A DNA stretch of 25,958 nt from a virus: positions 1 to 25,958 of IMG/VR virus record IMGVR_UViG_3300047557_003241; one strand, given 5' to 3'. This document shows positions 13,640 to 21,192 of this stretch, one piece after another. Position numbers and translations under genes: made by a program. How positions within the stretch are numbered: the stretch's first letter is position 1; each line of letters begins with the position of its first letter. The notes below the pieces were generated by a model. The model had not been told where the DNA came from, searched no databases, and saw nothing but the letters and a program-made list of their open reading frames with translations.

Positions 13640-13876
13640 TTATTCTTTTTCAATGAGTGCTGTAGAAGTTTCTCTGTCGATTTTTAAAATACCTTCACAC
13701 CATATATTATAGTCTTGTCCATTTTTATCTTTCTCACTTTTAACAGGAACTTTTATATCTAGGTGTTTGAAAAGATATTCCTTATTTTCGTTTTCAAAAA
13801 TTCTCCACACGTGATCCACAGTTCCTCGGCCGGGTTCACCTCTACTCTTATTGAATCGAATTGAATATTTTTTCAT
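13640..13876 (-). CDS. Conserved small phage protein of unknown function
   Basis: This 78-residue basic protein starts KKYSIRFNKSRGEPGRGTVD and continues HVWRIFENENKEYLFKHLDI with a single Cys near the end (IWCEGILKI). I recall close relatives as unnamed proteins in cyanophages and other aquatic T4-like phages, all with the FNKSRG..GRGT.DHVWR core, which suggests a conserved binding surface. No catalytic motif is visible. It lies four bases after the upstream oxygenase stop and eleven bases before the YkgJ gene, within one operon. Confidence 0.8.
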   Translation of the reverse strand: MKKYSIRFNKSRGEPGRGTVDHVWRIFENENKEYLFKHLDIKVPVKSEKDKNGQDYNIWCEGILKIDRETSTALIEKE

Positions 13877-13880
13877 AATT

Positions 13881-14606
13881 TTAGATTATTTCAACTGAAT
13901 CTTCTGTGTTTTGAATATTTTTTGAAACTGGAATGACAGATAAATTAAAATGTACAAATTTTAAAGGTTGAGTTCCAGCATGTTTAGTGAATGAATGTGG
14001 TACCCAAGAATTGGTAAAGACTAACAAACCTGGTTCAGGTTTGATATTCATCATGAGGCTGGCATGAGTTAGTTGTGTCGCATCTTTTTCAGGAAGATTA
14101 GTTATGACTTTTGCTGGTCTAGGGTCATGAAAAATAATATGTGAACTACCTTCTGGACATTGCAAGAAATAAAATCCAGATATAACAGAACCAAAGCCAT
14201 GTGTGTGTTGTTCCATCATAGAATGTTTATAATGTTGTTGTGTCCACATTTCATTGAACGCAACACCAAAATTATTCATAGCATAACCTTGGCTTTCCAA
14301 AACATTCCAACAAACAGATCCTACAAATTCGGTAAAATCCTTCAACCTTTCATCATTTGAATAATTGTCACTCATATAAACTGGATACAATTCATTGAGT
14401 GGTTGTTTGTCTCTTACTTTTTGAATATATTCATCAGAAATTGATGATACAGTTTCCAAAAAATTTGGATTTTTTATAACATATGCAGAAGTTGGGAACA
14501 TTGATATTTGTTCCAACTGCATTTTAGTGTTTTGTGTTTTTTGATTATTTACCTGTTCTCCAGAGCTTTCTAAGTCCCATTCATAATTCCAAGTTTGTTC
14601 ATTCAT
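13881..14606 (-). CDS. Putative 2OG-Fe(II) oxygenase (TIGR02466-like)
   Basis: From ATG 14606 the protein has 241 residues. The conserved part begins QISMFPTSAYVIKNPNFLET; the metal site is in EQHTHGFGSVISGFYFLQCP (H134/H136) with GSSHIIFHDPRP and the distal histidine H204 in FTNSWVPHSF. This pattern suits the family of putative 2OG oxygenases found in marine phages, whose substrate is unknown. A TTG at 14636 gives a longer frame but overlaps the promoter -10, and an AGGA sits well placed before 14606, so the shorter start is chosen. The first 30 residues are Asn/Gln/Glu-rich and probably disordered. It is the first gene after a consensus promoter. Confidence 0.75.
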   Translation of the reverse strand: MNEQTWNYEWDLESSGEQVNNQKTQNTKMQLEQISMFPTSAYVIKNPNFLETVSSISDEYIQKVRDKQPLNELYPVYMSDNYSNDERLKDFTEFVGSVCWNVLESQGYAMNNFGVAFNEMWTQQHYKHSMMEQHTHGFGSVISGFYFLQCPEGSSHIIFHDPRPAKVITNLPEKDATQLTHASLMMNIKPEPGLLVFTNSWVPHSFTKHAGTQPLKFVHFNLSVIPVSKNIQNTEDSVEII

Positions 14607-14635
14607 GTTATTCATCCTGTGAAAATCAAATTTCA

Positions 14636-14664
14636 ATTATATCGAAAAATGAGTTGATTGTCAA
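14636..14664 (-). promoter_or_regulatory. Consensus sigma70 promoter of the oxygenase operon
   Basis: Minus-strand TTGACA (14664-14659), 17-bp spacer, TATAAT (14641-14636), all positions consensus. It lies in the gap after the tail-fibre accessory gene and should drive the genes from 14606 leftward with host polymerase early in infection. Confidence 0.9.
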
Positions 14665-15431
14665 GCCATCTTTTCAATTACGCCTGTTAGTGGCACATAG
14701 TTCGGTACAAACCATCCGCTATTATCTTCATCAATTGCTTCTGTCACAATGTATTGTGCCTTTGTCCTATCTCCATACAATATTTCACCGACACGGAGAT
14801 CAGTTGCCTTTGTGAATAGTGTTGCAAGTATTTTAAGTTCTTTCTTTGTGGGATCCCATGCAGTCGCGTTAAAGGAGCGAGCTCTGAAGTACGCAGTGCT
14901 ATATTCACCAGTATCAGATTGAAAAATAAATTCATTAGGTGAATTACCATATGCACCTGCACCTTCACCCAATTTAACAATAAAAGTTTTTCTTGGTTCT
15001 GGAGGATACATTGGATTGGTTAATCTATTCAAATCAATAATATGTTGTTTCCAACTGTCCAAATAAGAAATATATCTTTCTAGATACATGACAGAATCGG
15101 TATCATTCTTTTCTCTAACAATGTTCAATCGTGAATTGGCCAAACTTCTTAATCTATTTAATTCATTATCTAGTGACTCATGTAATTGAGTTTCAACTTC
15201 TGTGATTTCTTCGGGTGTCCTATCAACAATTGTGTGTACATCTTTCCAAATGTCGTCAAATTTTTCATATGTTGAAATAATTTTTTTATATGGATGTACA
15301 TCTCGTGGAGGTTCCACACGAACAAAATATTCATAATTATCCGGAACAAAGCCAAAAACATCAACTAAATTTTCAGCTAAAACAGGATGATCAACTGTTT
15401 GACCATTTTCTACTTTAATAAACAATTTCAT
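14661..15431 (-). CDS. Probable tail-fibre accessory or assembly protein
   Basis: The 256-residue protein starts MKLFIKVENGQTVDHPVLAE followed by NLVDVFGFVPDNYEYFVRVE, an N-terminus resembling short phage proteins encoded beside tail fibres. The middle (about 75-135) is helical (TPEEITEVETQLHESLDNEL, then a LNRLRSLANSRL segment) and the C-terminal half is beta-rich with GEGAGAYGNSPNEFIFQSD. It is encoded 33 bases after the glycine-rich adhesin. By analogy with fibre chaperones it may help adhesin folding or attachment; I do not recognise a specific family. No clear Shine-Dalgarno precedes the ATG. Confidence 0.6.
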   Translation of the reverse strand: MKLFIKVENGQTVDHPVLAENLVDVFGFVPDNYEYFVRVEPPRDVHPYKKIISTYEKFDDIWKDVHTIVDRTPEEITEVETQLHESLDNELNRLRSLANSRLNIVREKNDTDSVMYLERYISYLDSWKQHIIDLNRLTNPMYPPEPRKTFIVKLGEGAGAYGNSPNEFIFQSDTGEYSTAYFRARSFNATAWDPTKKELKILATLFTKATDLRVGEILYGDRTKAQYIVTEAIDEDNSGWFVPNYVPLTGVIEKMA

Positions 15432-15464
15432 TTTTTTCTTATACTCCGTTGCGTTTGAAAAAAT

Positions 15465-17273
15465 TTAAGCTTTTGCTGAAGCCACATTTGTTGAAGGGAA
15501 TTTTCGAGTGTGTCCTGGCCAAACGATTCGAATTGCTCCTGTACCTCCAGTTCCTGCACTTCCACTAACTGATTCATAGACGTTTATCTCACACACACAT
15601 GTCCGCACAGCATAGCCATAAAATCCAGCGCCACCGCCGTGTTGACCGCCTCCACCGCCGCTGCCACCGGAACATTTAGTTGACGTGCTTCCAGCACCGC
15701 CGGGGTTGCCGCCGGAACCGCCGGTGCCGCGCGCACCTCCACGAGCGGAAAAACCAGGAATTCCAGCAGGCGGCGCCGGGTCCGTTGCACCACTAGGACC
15801 CACGCCGTAAAGTCCTACGCCACCGGCACCGCCGACACCGCCGAAGATGGACCAGAATGTAGGTACTCCTTGGTATGGAGGTGCACACGCAATTGTGGCA
15901 TCCGCAGAGCCACCAGCTCCGCCACCACCGCCGCTGGGAGCTGATGTTTGACCTCCATAAGCACCGGGACCCTGATAACCCGCAGCACCACCAGAAGTAC
16001 CATTTCCACTACCGCCGCTTTGAGCTCCACGGCATGGAATCGGTGCATTTGAGGTACCTGTTCCAGCACCATCAGAACCTGATGCGCCGCCGGTAGCACT
16101 AACTAAATTTGTTGAACAGAAATAGGAAACATTTGTTGGAGTTGTTGTATTGGTTCTAGATAAACCAGCACCAACAACAACAGTATAGGATGTGCCTTGT
16201 GTTATAGAAAGATTATTGTACCACGCTAATCCTCCGCCACCATAACGACCTGCACCAACAGCTAATACAGAAACATTTGAAATTCCAGTTGGAGCCAGCC
16301 AACTGTATGTTCCTGAACTGGTGTATAGCGCGTGTCCAGGTTTGCAGGGTTGTGTTTTGCAGTAAAAATCGGAAAAAGAAATTTGGCTAGAAGGAGTAGT
16401 TTTTCCAGCTAAAGTTCGGACGTTTGCATCATTCAAAGAAATTCTGGTATTTGATCCACAATTTAATTCAAATAAAATCGATCTGTTTCTTATACGTGTT
16501 AGTGATGAGGTAGACACGCTTGTGCTGGGGAAACTTCTGCACTTGCCTGGCCAAACAATTCGAACAGCTCCTGGTGCACCTTGACCCCAACATCCTACAT
16601 ATTCATTTGCTAAATAACAAAATTGATAATTTTGAGCAATGCCGTAGGCACCACCTGATCCACCAGCAGAACCTCCAGGACCACCCGGCCCACCAAAAGT
16701 ACACGACGAAGGGGTACCGGCGCTACCTGGACTTCCTCCAGAACCACCTCCGCCGCCTGCGCCTGCTCCTCCATTTGCTCCGGTCGCTCCTTTTCCATAC
16801 AGTCCCACACCACCGCCGCCGCCTGAACCGCCCTGCCACTCCCAACGTTCAGATCCAACCTGTCGGCTACCAAAGTTGGCGGAAGTGCCACCTTGGCCAC
16901 CTCCACCACAGCCGGAGCCAAAGCCATAACCAGCTGCACCGCCGCCTACGCCGATGCCGCCCTGAACGCTAAGCGGTACTGTGGAAGTATTGATAAAATA
17001 AGATGTTCTTGATTGTGGAGAAGGATAACCTGCTCCAACATAAACAGTGTAGCTTGATCCTGCAGTGACAGCAATATCATTTTTGAAACCTAATGCGCCG
17101 CCTTGATTTCCGTCTCCAGCACTAACCGCAACAACTGAAACTGAAGTTACGCCAGTTGGAGCTGTCCAAGTATATGTTCCCGTAGATGAGTAAACAGCAT
17201 CACCACCCACAGGCACCGGCACACAAGTTGCACCAAAAGCTAATCCTAATTCTCCGGATGATACAATTGTCAT
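15465..17273 (-). CDS. Glycine-rich tail adhesin with two tandem modules
   Basis: The 602-residue protein contains two copies of one module. Module 1 (about 20-255) and module 2 (about 314-602) each start with VYSSTGTYTWTAPTGV or LYTSSGTYSWLAPTGI, continue with VVAVSAG or VLAVGAG and SSYTVYVGAG or TSYTVVVGAG, pass through very glycine-rich tracts (GGGGGSGG, GGGAGGSA) and end with AVRIVWPGKCRSFPST or AIRIVWPGHTRKFPST. The linker has SLNDANVRTLAGKTTPSSQI before SFSDFY, a motif seen in other tail proteins. Glycine tracts suggest polyglycine-II bundles as in T4-like gp38-type adhesins, which set host range. The DNA is locally GC-rich because of glycine codons. Receptor binding is inferred. Confidence 0.75.
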   Translation of the reverse strand: MTIVSSGELGLAFGATCVPVPVGGDAVYSSTGTYTWTAPTGVTSVSVVAVSAGDGNQGGALGFKNDIAVTAGSSYTVYVGAGYPSPQSRTSYFINTSTVPLSVQGGIGVGGGAAGYGFGSGCGGGGQGGTSANFGSRQVGSERWEWQGGSGGGGGVGLYGKGATGANGGAGAGGGGGSGGSPGSAGTPSSCTFGGPGGPGGSAGGSGGAYGIAQNYQFCYLANEYVGCWGQGAPGAVRIVWPGKCRSFPSTSVSTSSLTRIRNRSILFELNCGSNTRISLNDANVRTLAGKTTPSSQISFSDFYCKTQPCKPGHALYTSSGTYSWLAPTGISNVSVLAVGAGRYGGGGLAWYNNLSITQGTSYTVVVGAGLSRTNTTTPTNVSYFCSTNLVSATGGASGSDGAGTGTSNAPIPCRGAQSGGSGNGTSGGAAGYQGPGAYGGQTSAPSGGGGGAGGSADATIACAPPYQGVPTFWSIFGGVGGAGGVGLYGVGPSGATDPAPPAGIPGFSARGGARGTGGSGGNPGGAGSTSTKCSGGSGGGGGQHGGGAGFYGYAVRTCVCEINVYESVSGSAGTGGTGAIRIVWPGHTRKFPSTNVASAKA

Positions 17274-17304
17274 TTTTATGATTCCGTTTTGTGATTTTTC
17301 TTTA

Positions 17305-17312
17305 TATTTATA
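17305..17312 (-). promoter_or_regulatory. T4-type late promoter box TATAAATA
   Basis: The minus strand reads GTATAAATATAAA in the short gap after phoH, an exact match to the T4 late consensus TATAAATA, 32 bases before the adhesin ATG at 17273. The presence of gp33 in this genome supports gp55-type late transcription. Confidence 0.7.
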
Positions 17313-17342
17313 CTTTATGATTTCGATTTAGACAAACGAAGA

Positions 17343-18095
17343 TCACATCAAATCTTCATACCTAATCTTGGCTAATATATAGTCTTTCACCAAACTACTA
17401 CGGACGATATCATCAGCCGTAAATTCAATCCTCGTAAATGCGTTCATATGATGTGCAATATCAAAAAACTTTAAAATACCACTCACATCATTTTTCTTCT
17501 TGTTCAAATCAGTTTGACGATAGTCTCCACACCAAATAATCTTGGATCTATAACCCACCCGAGTCATAACTGTGTCAATTTCTTCAAAGGTCATATTCTG
17601 CATTTCATCCACGATAATAATTGCATCATCAAAACTCATACCTCGGATGAAACTGGTAGAAATAAACTCCACAAAACCTTGTTCTTCCAGTCTTTGGTAC
17701 GCATCTTTACGGCCAAACAATGTTTCACAAATTTGTCTATATGGTTGTTGGTAAATCTCCATCTTATCGGTTACATCACCTGGCAAATGTCCAATTTCCC
17801 GAGATTGCACCGCAGACCTAACAATAATAATTTTCCTAAATGGATTCAGTTTATCTAATACTTCTTCTAGTGCTTTATACATTGCACAGAATGTTTTACC
17901 TGTACCTGCAACACCATGTAGTGCTACGAAATAATCACCTCTTTTATATGCGTCAAAAAACTTTTTTTGATTATCTGTTAAGGGGTCAAAAGTTTTAAGG
18001 TGATCTAGTTTTATTTTGAGTGAATTGCTTGTTGTGTGTGGCTTTTCTTCCTCTATGTTGTTGACTAGTTTCATGGAAGTTTTTCTGGTGACCAT
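17343..18095 (-). CDS. phoH: PhoH-like ATPase
   Basis: The 250-residue protein carries Walker A GVAGTGKT at 61-68 and Walker B IIIVDEMQN at 159-167, with the family signatures IIVRSAVQSREIGHLPGDV (89-107) and WCGDYRQTDL near 189-198. PhoH proteins are RecA-fold ATPases of the SF1 helicase-related group, found in bacteria under the phosphate regulon and in very many aquatic phages; their phage role is unsettled, with RNA metabolism among the proposals. The first 35 residues are polar and variable. An AAGGGG site stands at good distance before ATG 18095. Its 5' part overlaps the upstream small gene by about 100 bases. Confidence 0.93.
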   Translation of the reverse strand: MVTRKTSMKLVNNIEEEKPHTTSNSLKIKLDHLKTFDPLTDNQKKFFDAYKRGDYFVALHGVAGTGKTFCAMYKALEEVLDKLNPFRKIIIVRSAVQSREIGHLPGDVTDKMEIYQQPYRQICETLFGRKDAYQRLEEQGFVEFISTSFIRGMSFDDAIIIVDEMQNMTFEEIDTVMTRVGYRSKIIWCGDYRQTDLNKKKNDVSGILKFFDIAHHMNAFTRIEFTADDIVRSSLVKDYILAKIRYEDLM

Positions 18096-18228
18096 GCATT
18101 TTCCCCTTTAGTAATGCAGCAATTTTAGTTTTCTTTTTCTTTTGTTCAATAACAATTGGGGATGCAACTACGGTGGTTTTTTTACCATGCGATCCTTTCG
18201 GTAAAAACAAAACAGGAATTTGAGCCAT
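17995..18228 (-). CDS. Small basic protein overlapping phoH
   Basis: This 77-residue frame starts MAQIPVLFLPKGSHGKKTTV and becomes very basic (IEQKKKKTKIAALLKGKMHG, later QQHRGRKATHNKQF). Its start is coupled to the previous gene by a TGATG stop/start overlap and has a strong AAGGGAG site. It then overlaps phoH out of frame by 101 bases. The stretch before the overlap (18096-18228) would otherwise be empty, which favours a real gene; the overlapped C-terminus could be incidental. A nucleic-acid-binding role is possible from charge alone. No family recognised. Confidence 0.6.
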   Translation of the reverse strand: MAQIPVLFLPKGSHGKKTTVVASPIVIEQKKKKTKIAALLKGKMHGHQKNFHETSQQHRGRKATHNKQFTQNKTRSP

Positions 18229-18509
18229 CACCACTCCCTTGGAGCTTTAGTTTTATGGCTCTTATGCAGTGTATTACCTGGCACCGTTTCTTTAATACGG
18301 TTAATTACACCATTTTCAAATGCTGCGACACCTTGGCCATAACCAGGCACATTCATACGCATAGCATCACCAAGACCAGGTAGATTTTCTGCGGAGAAAT
18401 ATCTCTCAAGATGAGGATTATCTACTTTAAATTTATCGAGCTCCGACATTTTCATCGTATGCTCTTCGACTTCATTTGTATTTGAATTAAGAAATTGATA
18501 TGTTGGCAT
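18228..18509 (-). CDS. FmdB-like small phage protein without zinc cysteines
   Basis: The 93-residue protein begins MPTYQFLNSNTNEVEEHTMK and MSELDKFKVDNPHLERYF, a pattern shared with unnamed T4-like phage proteins of the type MPTYEF.N..TGE....F......F..DNPH. The N-terminus recalls FmdB-type zinc-ribbon regulators, but no cysteines are present, so zinc binding is not expected. The C-terminus has GYGQGVAAFENGVINRIKET. It follows the third oxygenase by a single base and overlaps the next gene at its stop. Function unknown. Confidence 0.78.
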   Translation of the reverse strand: MPTYQFLNSNTNEVEEHTMKMSELDKFKVDNPHLERYFSAENLPGLGDAMRMNVPGYGQGVAAFENGVINRIKETVPGNTLHKSHKTKAPREW

Positions 18510-18510
18510 A

Positions 18511-19068
18511 TTATTGAGTAAAGCTAAGCCATCCTGTGATTATATATTTCTCTTGTGTAGGAGAAACAATTCCTCTATGTGTATGTGTCCAATCGGCTGG
18601 CCAGACCAATGTTTTCCCTTTTTCTGCTCTGACTTTAATTTTTTGGTGTAAGAATTCTGTTTCTCCACCATCAGTAACATCATTCAAATATGTCATGTAA
18701 ACTAAGTGTCTAGAGGATTGTGGTTCTTTTTTGGTAAATCGTTCAGCGTGCCAAATTTTGAATCCGCCGCCTGGTGGATAGTATTGGAGGTTGGAAACTT
18801 CAGAAAATCCAAAAGGTATCTTTTGAGATACACAATATGGAAATTTTTTTATGTATTCGTCAATCACCGTTTTTAATTCCTTACAGTATTCTAAAAATAC
18901 TTTATCATTAATCCAAAGTTTTATATCAATGGAATCTTTTGCATTTTTGTTGACATAACCACAACCAATTTGTCCAGGTTGTTTTAAATCACTTTTTTTG
19001 TGATATTCTATTAATTTATCGCATATTTCATGACTTACATAACTTTTATATATGAAATTTTCGGACAT
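18511..19068 (-). CDS. Prolyl-4-hydroxylase-like 2OG-Fe(II) oxygenase with HxE site
   Basis: The 185-residue protein has a classic C-terminal double-stranded beta helix: YYPPGGGFKIWHAERFTKK (97-115), RHLVYMTYLNDVTDGGETEF (120-139), LVWPADWTHTHRGIVSP (154-170) and KYIITGWLSF (174-183). The first metal ligand pair is H107-A-E109, with Glu where Asp is usual; the distal His is H162 or H164. Relatives with this HxE arrangement occur, as I recall, in other marine phages. Substrate unknown. It lies between a conserved DNA-glycosylase-like protein and the FmdB-like gene, with two-base and one-base gaps. Confidence 0.83.
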   Translation of the reverse strand: MSENFIYKSYVSHEICDKLIEYHKKSDLKQPGQIGCGYVNKNAKDSIDIKLWINDKVFLEYCKELKTVIDEYIKKFPYCVSQKIPFGFSEVSNLQYYPPGGGFKIWHAERFTKKEPQSSRHLVYMTYLNDVTDGGETEFLHQKIKVRAEKGKTLVWPADWTHTHRGIVSPTQEKYIITGWLSFTQ

Positions 19069-19070
19069 AA

Positions 19071-19646
19071 TTACACAACATTATTTTGAAAAAACCATGA
19101 TGGAATTGGTCTATTTTTCCATTTTGCAAAACGGATTTTTTCGGTCACATAATATTTATGATAAGATTTCAGAGAATCGTATTTTCTACCAGGCAAAGTA
19201 TTTTCTGCCATCACCTTCAATTCAGTGGGCATAGCAGGTGTCGGTGGATAGAAATCACCAAGAGGAATTTTTGTTGGTGCAAATCGCAATACATTTAGAA
19301 GTCTAGAACACGAATGTATTTTACCATAACGGTGCGTATACTCATCACACAGATGTTTCAGTAGAGTATAGAGCCATAGATAATTTTGCATATTATCACG
19401 GCACCAAATTGCACTAGGATGATTAATGTGTGATGCCTTCATCAATGACTGTTCACGATCATCATCAAGTCGCCACCGTTTGATCCGGCGACCATTGGCC
19501 GTAAGATCGGTGTATTCTTCGCCATCAAGTACACGATGAGCTGTGGACATGAGTTGGCAATATTCGATAATCATTTTCACCACATGTTTATCGACATGCA
19601 TTTCTGCACAGGTTTTTGGATTGGGATCAAGATAAAAGATATTCAT
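19071..19646 (-). CDS. Conserved phage protein, faintly like pyrimidine-dimer glycosylases
   Basis: The 191-residue protein begins MNIFYLDPNPKTCAEMHVDK and HVVKMIIEYCQLMSTAHRVL, then has HPSAIWCRDNMQNYLWLYTL with LKHLCDEYTHRYGK. The layout of an early Asp-Lys-His helix and a later HP(S/W)..W....YLWL helix is one I recall from unnamed proteins of T4-like cyanophages, and it faintly resembles the Pyr_excise group (T4 endonuclease V). A DNA-repair role is therefore only a weak guess. It is preceded by a sigma70-like promoter and a 52-base gap, making it the first gene of a leftward unit that ends with phoH. Confidence 0.72.
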   Translation of the reverse strand: MNIFYLDPNPKTCAEMHVDKHVVKMIIEYCQLMSTAHRVLDGEEYTDLTANGRRIKRWRLDDDREQSLMKASHINHPSAIWCRDNMQNYLWLYTLLKHLCDEYTHRYGKIHSCSRLLNVLRFAPTKIPLGDFYPPTPAMPTELKVMAENTLPGRKYDSLKSYHKYYVTEKIRFAKWKNRPIPSWFFQNNVV

Positions 19647-19653
19647 AATGTAT

Positions 19654-19682
19654 ATTGTATCACATTATCCAATAAATGGCAA
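19654..19682 (-). promoter_or_regulatory. Sigma70-like promoter
   Basis: Minus-strand TTGCCA (19682-19677), 17-bp spacer, TACAAT (19659-19654), one mismatch in each hexamer. It fills the only sizeable gap in this stretch, 8 bases before the ATG at 19646. Confidence 0.6.
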
Positions 19683-19698
19683 CTAAGCTCTTATAACC

Positions 19699-20448
19699 TC
19701 ACTTAAAACCAAACGGACATTTAGATTCTTTTTCCTTTGAGTCAACCAAATTTTTGATCATTCTATATTTTTTAAAAAAGGTGATATTATTTGTAAGTTT
19801 CATTTTGTTGGAATATTCTCCATCGGAGATTAAATGATTTTTGAATTTAATTTTTTTATCGGTCAAAGGAAATAAGTTCATTAAGGGCATATTAAAATCG
19901 AATTTTTTTCTCAGAATCACCCCTTCTCCACCTTTAATTACACATTGAATGTGTGTTGAAGGTTGGTATTTAAAGTTCAAAACACCAGGTAAAATACACA
20001 AATCATTCGAAAGATTTGGTGAATAAATGTTTTGAACAACAATCCAATTTACATCTTCTTTAGTTTTAAAGATCCAAGGACTTATAATCTTAAATTGAGC
20101 GTAATCATCGCTCAAAAACCTCTCAAATTGTTGTTTTGGATGAAATTCCATATCGCTTGAAAAGTCGGAAAATTGAAAATTAAATTTTTTTTCAAAATAA
20201 TTTAATTTTATTGCTAATTCACTCCACAATCTCATACAGAGAGCATTGGTATGAAAATCAATAAATCCAACACAATTTCTCATATTTGTGTGCGCTACTA
20301 AATTCTCATCAATTCCTGGTTTTGGCAATTTTTTCCACCAATCAGGAATACATTTTGAAGCTTCAACGATAGGTGAATATTCGTAAACATCTTTTCGAGA
20401 TGTGAAACAATCCACATGTATTGTGCTGCGTTTAAGAAAGAAAATCAT
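19699..20448 (-). CDS. Conserved hypothetical protein
   Basis: The 249-residue protein starts MIFFLKRSTIHVDCFTSRKD and includes IPDWWKKLPKPGID (34-47), MRNCVGFIDFHTNALCMRLW (56-75) and PGVLNFKYQPSTHIQCVIKG. The IPxWWK..P motif with a following C-x-G/P segment recurs, as I remember, in unnamed proteins of aquatic phages. It contains no membrane segment or recognised catalytic site; the pattern of strands suggests a beta-rich fold. Its ATG overlaps the stop of the upstream membrane protein by 4 bases. Third positions are very AT-rich compared with gp32 or the barrel gene. Confidence 0.72.
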   Translation of the reverse strand: MIFFLKRSTIHVDCFTSRKDVYEYSPIVEASKCIPDWWKKLPKPGIDENLVAHTNMRNCVGFIDFHTNALCMRLWSELAIKLNYFEKKFNFQFSDFSSDMEFHPKQQFERFLSDDYAQFKIISPWIFKTKEDVNWIVVQNIYSPNLSNDLCILPGVLNFKYQPSTHIQCVIKGGEGVILRKKFDFNMPLMNLFPLTDKKIKFKNHLISDGEYSNKMKLTNNITFFKKYRMIKNLVDSKEKESKCPFGFK

Positions 20449-20732
20449 GTAATCATCCTTATTAAGCCAATAGTATCAATTGTTGTCAACAGTACATAGT
20501 TAGCAAGCATGCCAAAAGATTTACGAGTCCAAGCAGCCCAAGCGTACATAGCACAGCCACAAATCCAAAGAGGATATAAGACAAGTAAAGGAGGATCGGG
20601 GACTGTGGCTGCCATTGTAATTGAACAACCAATAGATATTGCCCAAGCAACAAACTCGATAATAAACCTAAAACGATTAGACCTAAAATCATCTTTTATC
20701 CAAATAAAGATTCCACCTAGAATATCATTCAT
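20445..20732 (-). CDS. Small multi-span membrane protein
   Basis: The 95-residue protein has a polar N-terminus (about 1-22, with KDDFRSNRFRF) and three hydrophobic segments: FIIEFVAWAISIGCSITMAA (23-42), PPLLVLYPLWICGCAMYAWA (47-66) and MLANYVLLTTIDTIGLIRMI (75-94), joined by AWTRKSFG. The arrangement faintly recalls small PnuC-like or other phage membrane proteins. Role unknown; transport or holin-like activity cannot be told apart. It overlaps the neighbours on both sides by 4 bases, so it is part of a coupled operon. Confidence 0.72.
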   Translation of the reverse strand: MNDILGGIFIWIKDDFRSNRFRFIIEFVAWAISIGCSITMAATVPDPPLLVLYPLWICGCAMYAWAAWTRKSFGMLANYVLLTTIDTIGLIRMIT

Positions 20733-21190
20733 TTTGCATATGCTGAACTTGCGTATTTCAATAACTGATTTATTTCATCATCAGACATTTTTTTAACAGG
20801 AATAAGTGCAGGTTGTTCAATGGGAACAGAAACCATTTTAGTACCAAATTTGGTTGTATATGTAGAATGTTTGAAGTTTTGTGGTTCTGCACGGAAAATC
20901 CAGCCACCCCATTTATAATTCAGATCAAATAGTGGTGGAATCGAAACAAAATATAAAACATCCACACTTCTGCATTTACGTAATTGATTTTCTCTGAATG
21001 AAAAACAATTCTTCAACACATATGGTTGTTCTGTTTTTACCTCAACTTTTTTACCATCAACCAAGAAATCTTTTTCTCGGTCGAAATGGTCAATTGATTC
21101 TTGAACATTCAGTCCATGTTCAATCAACATATTGGCGATAATTTTCTCACCAGTACGGCCGAGAATATCAATTGCTTGATTGCGATCCAT
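20729..21190 (-). CDS. PD-(D/E)XK-type nuclease candidate
   Basis: The 153-residue protein starts MDRNQAIDILGRTGEKIIAN, a helix with E15 typical of the first element of restriction-endonuclease folds. D41 in REKDFLVDG is followed by VEVKTEQPY with E50-V-K52, giving the D...ExK metal-binding triad. The rest is beta-rich with WGGWIFRAEP. Such enzymes cut DNA, but target and specificity are not visible. It lies two bases downstream of a small protein of unknown function and overlaps the following membrane protein by 4 bases. Confidence 0.65.
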   Translation of the reverse strand: MDRNQAIDILGRTGEKIIANMLIEHGLNVQESIDHFDREKDFLVDGKKVEVKTEQPYVLKNCFSFRENQLRKCRSVDVLYFVSIPPLFDLNYKWGGWIFRAEPQNFKHSTYTTKFGTKMVSVPIEQPALIPVKKMSDDEINQLLKYASSAYAK

Positions 21191-21192
21191 TT

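Noticed and set aside
15439-15449. ACGGAGTATAA 11-mer shared by the region before the fibre accessory gene and the gp32 leader
   Set aside because: The two copies have opposite orientation relative to their genes and no other shared context, so it may be chance.
16520-16972. Plus-strand His/Leu/Arg-rich 150-codon frame
   Set aside because: It is the antisense image of the glycine-rich adhesin, with biased composition only.
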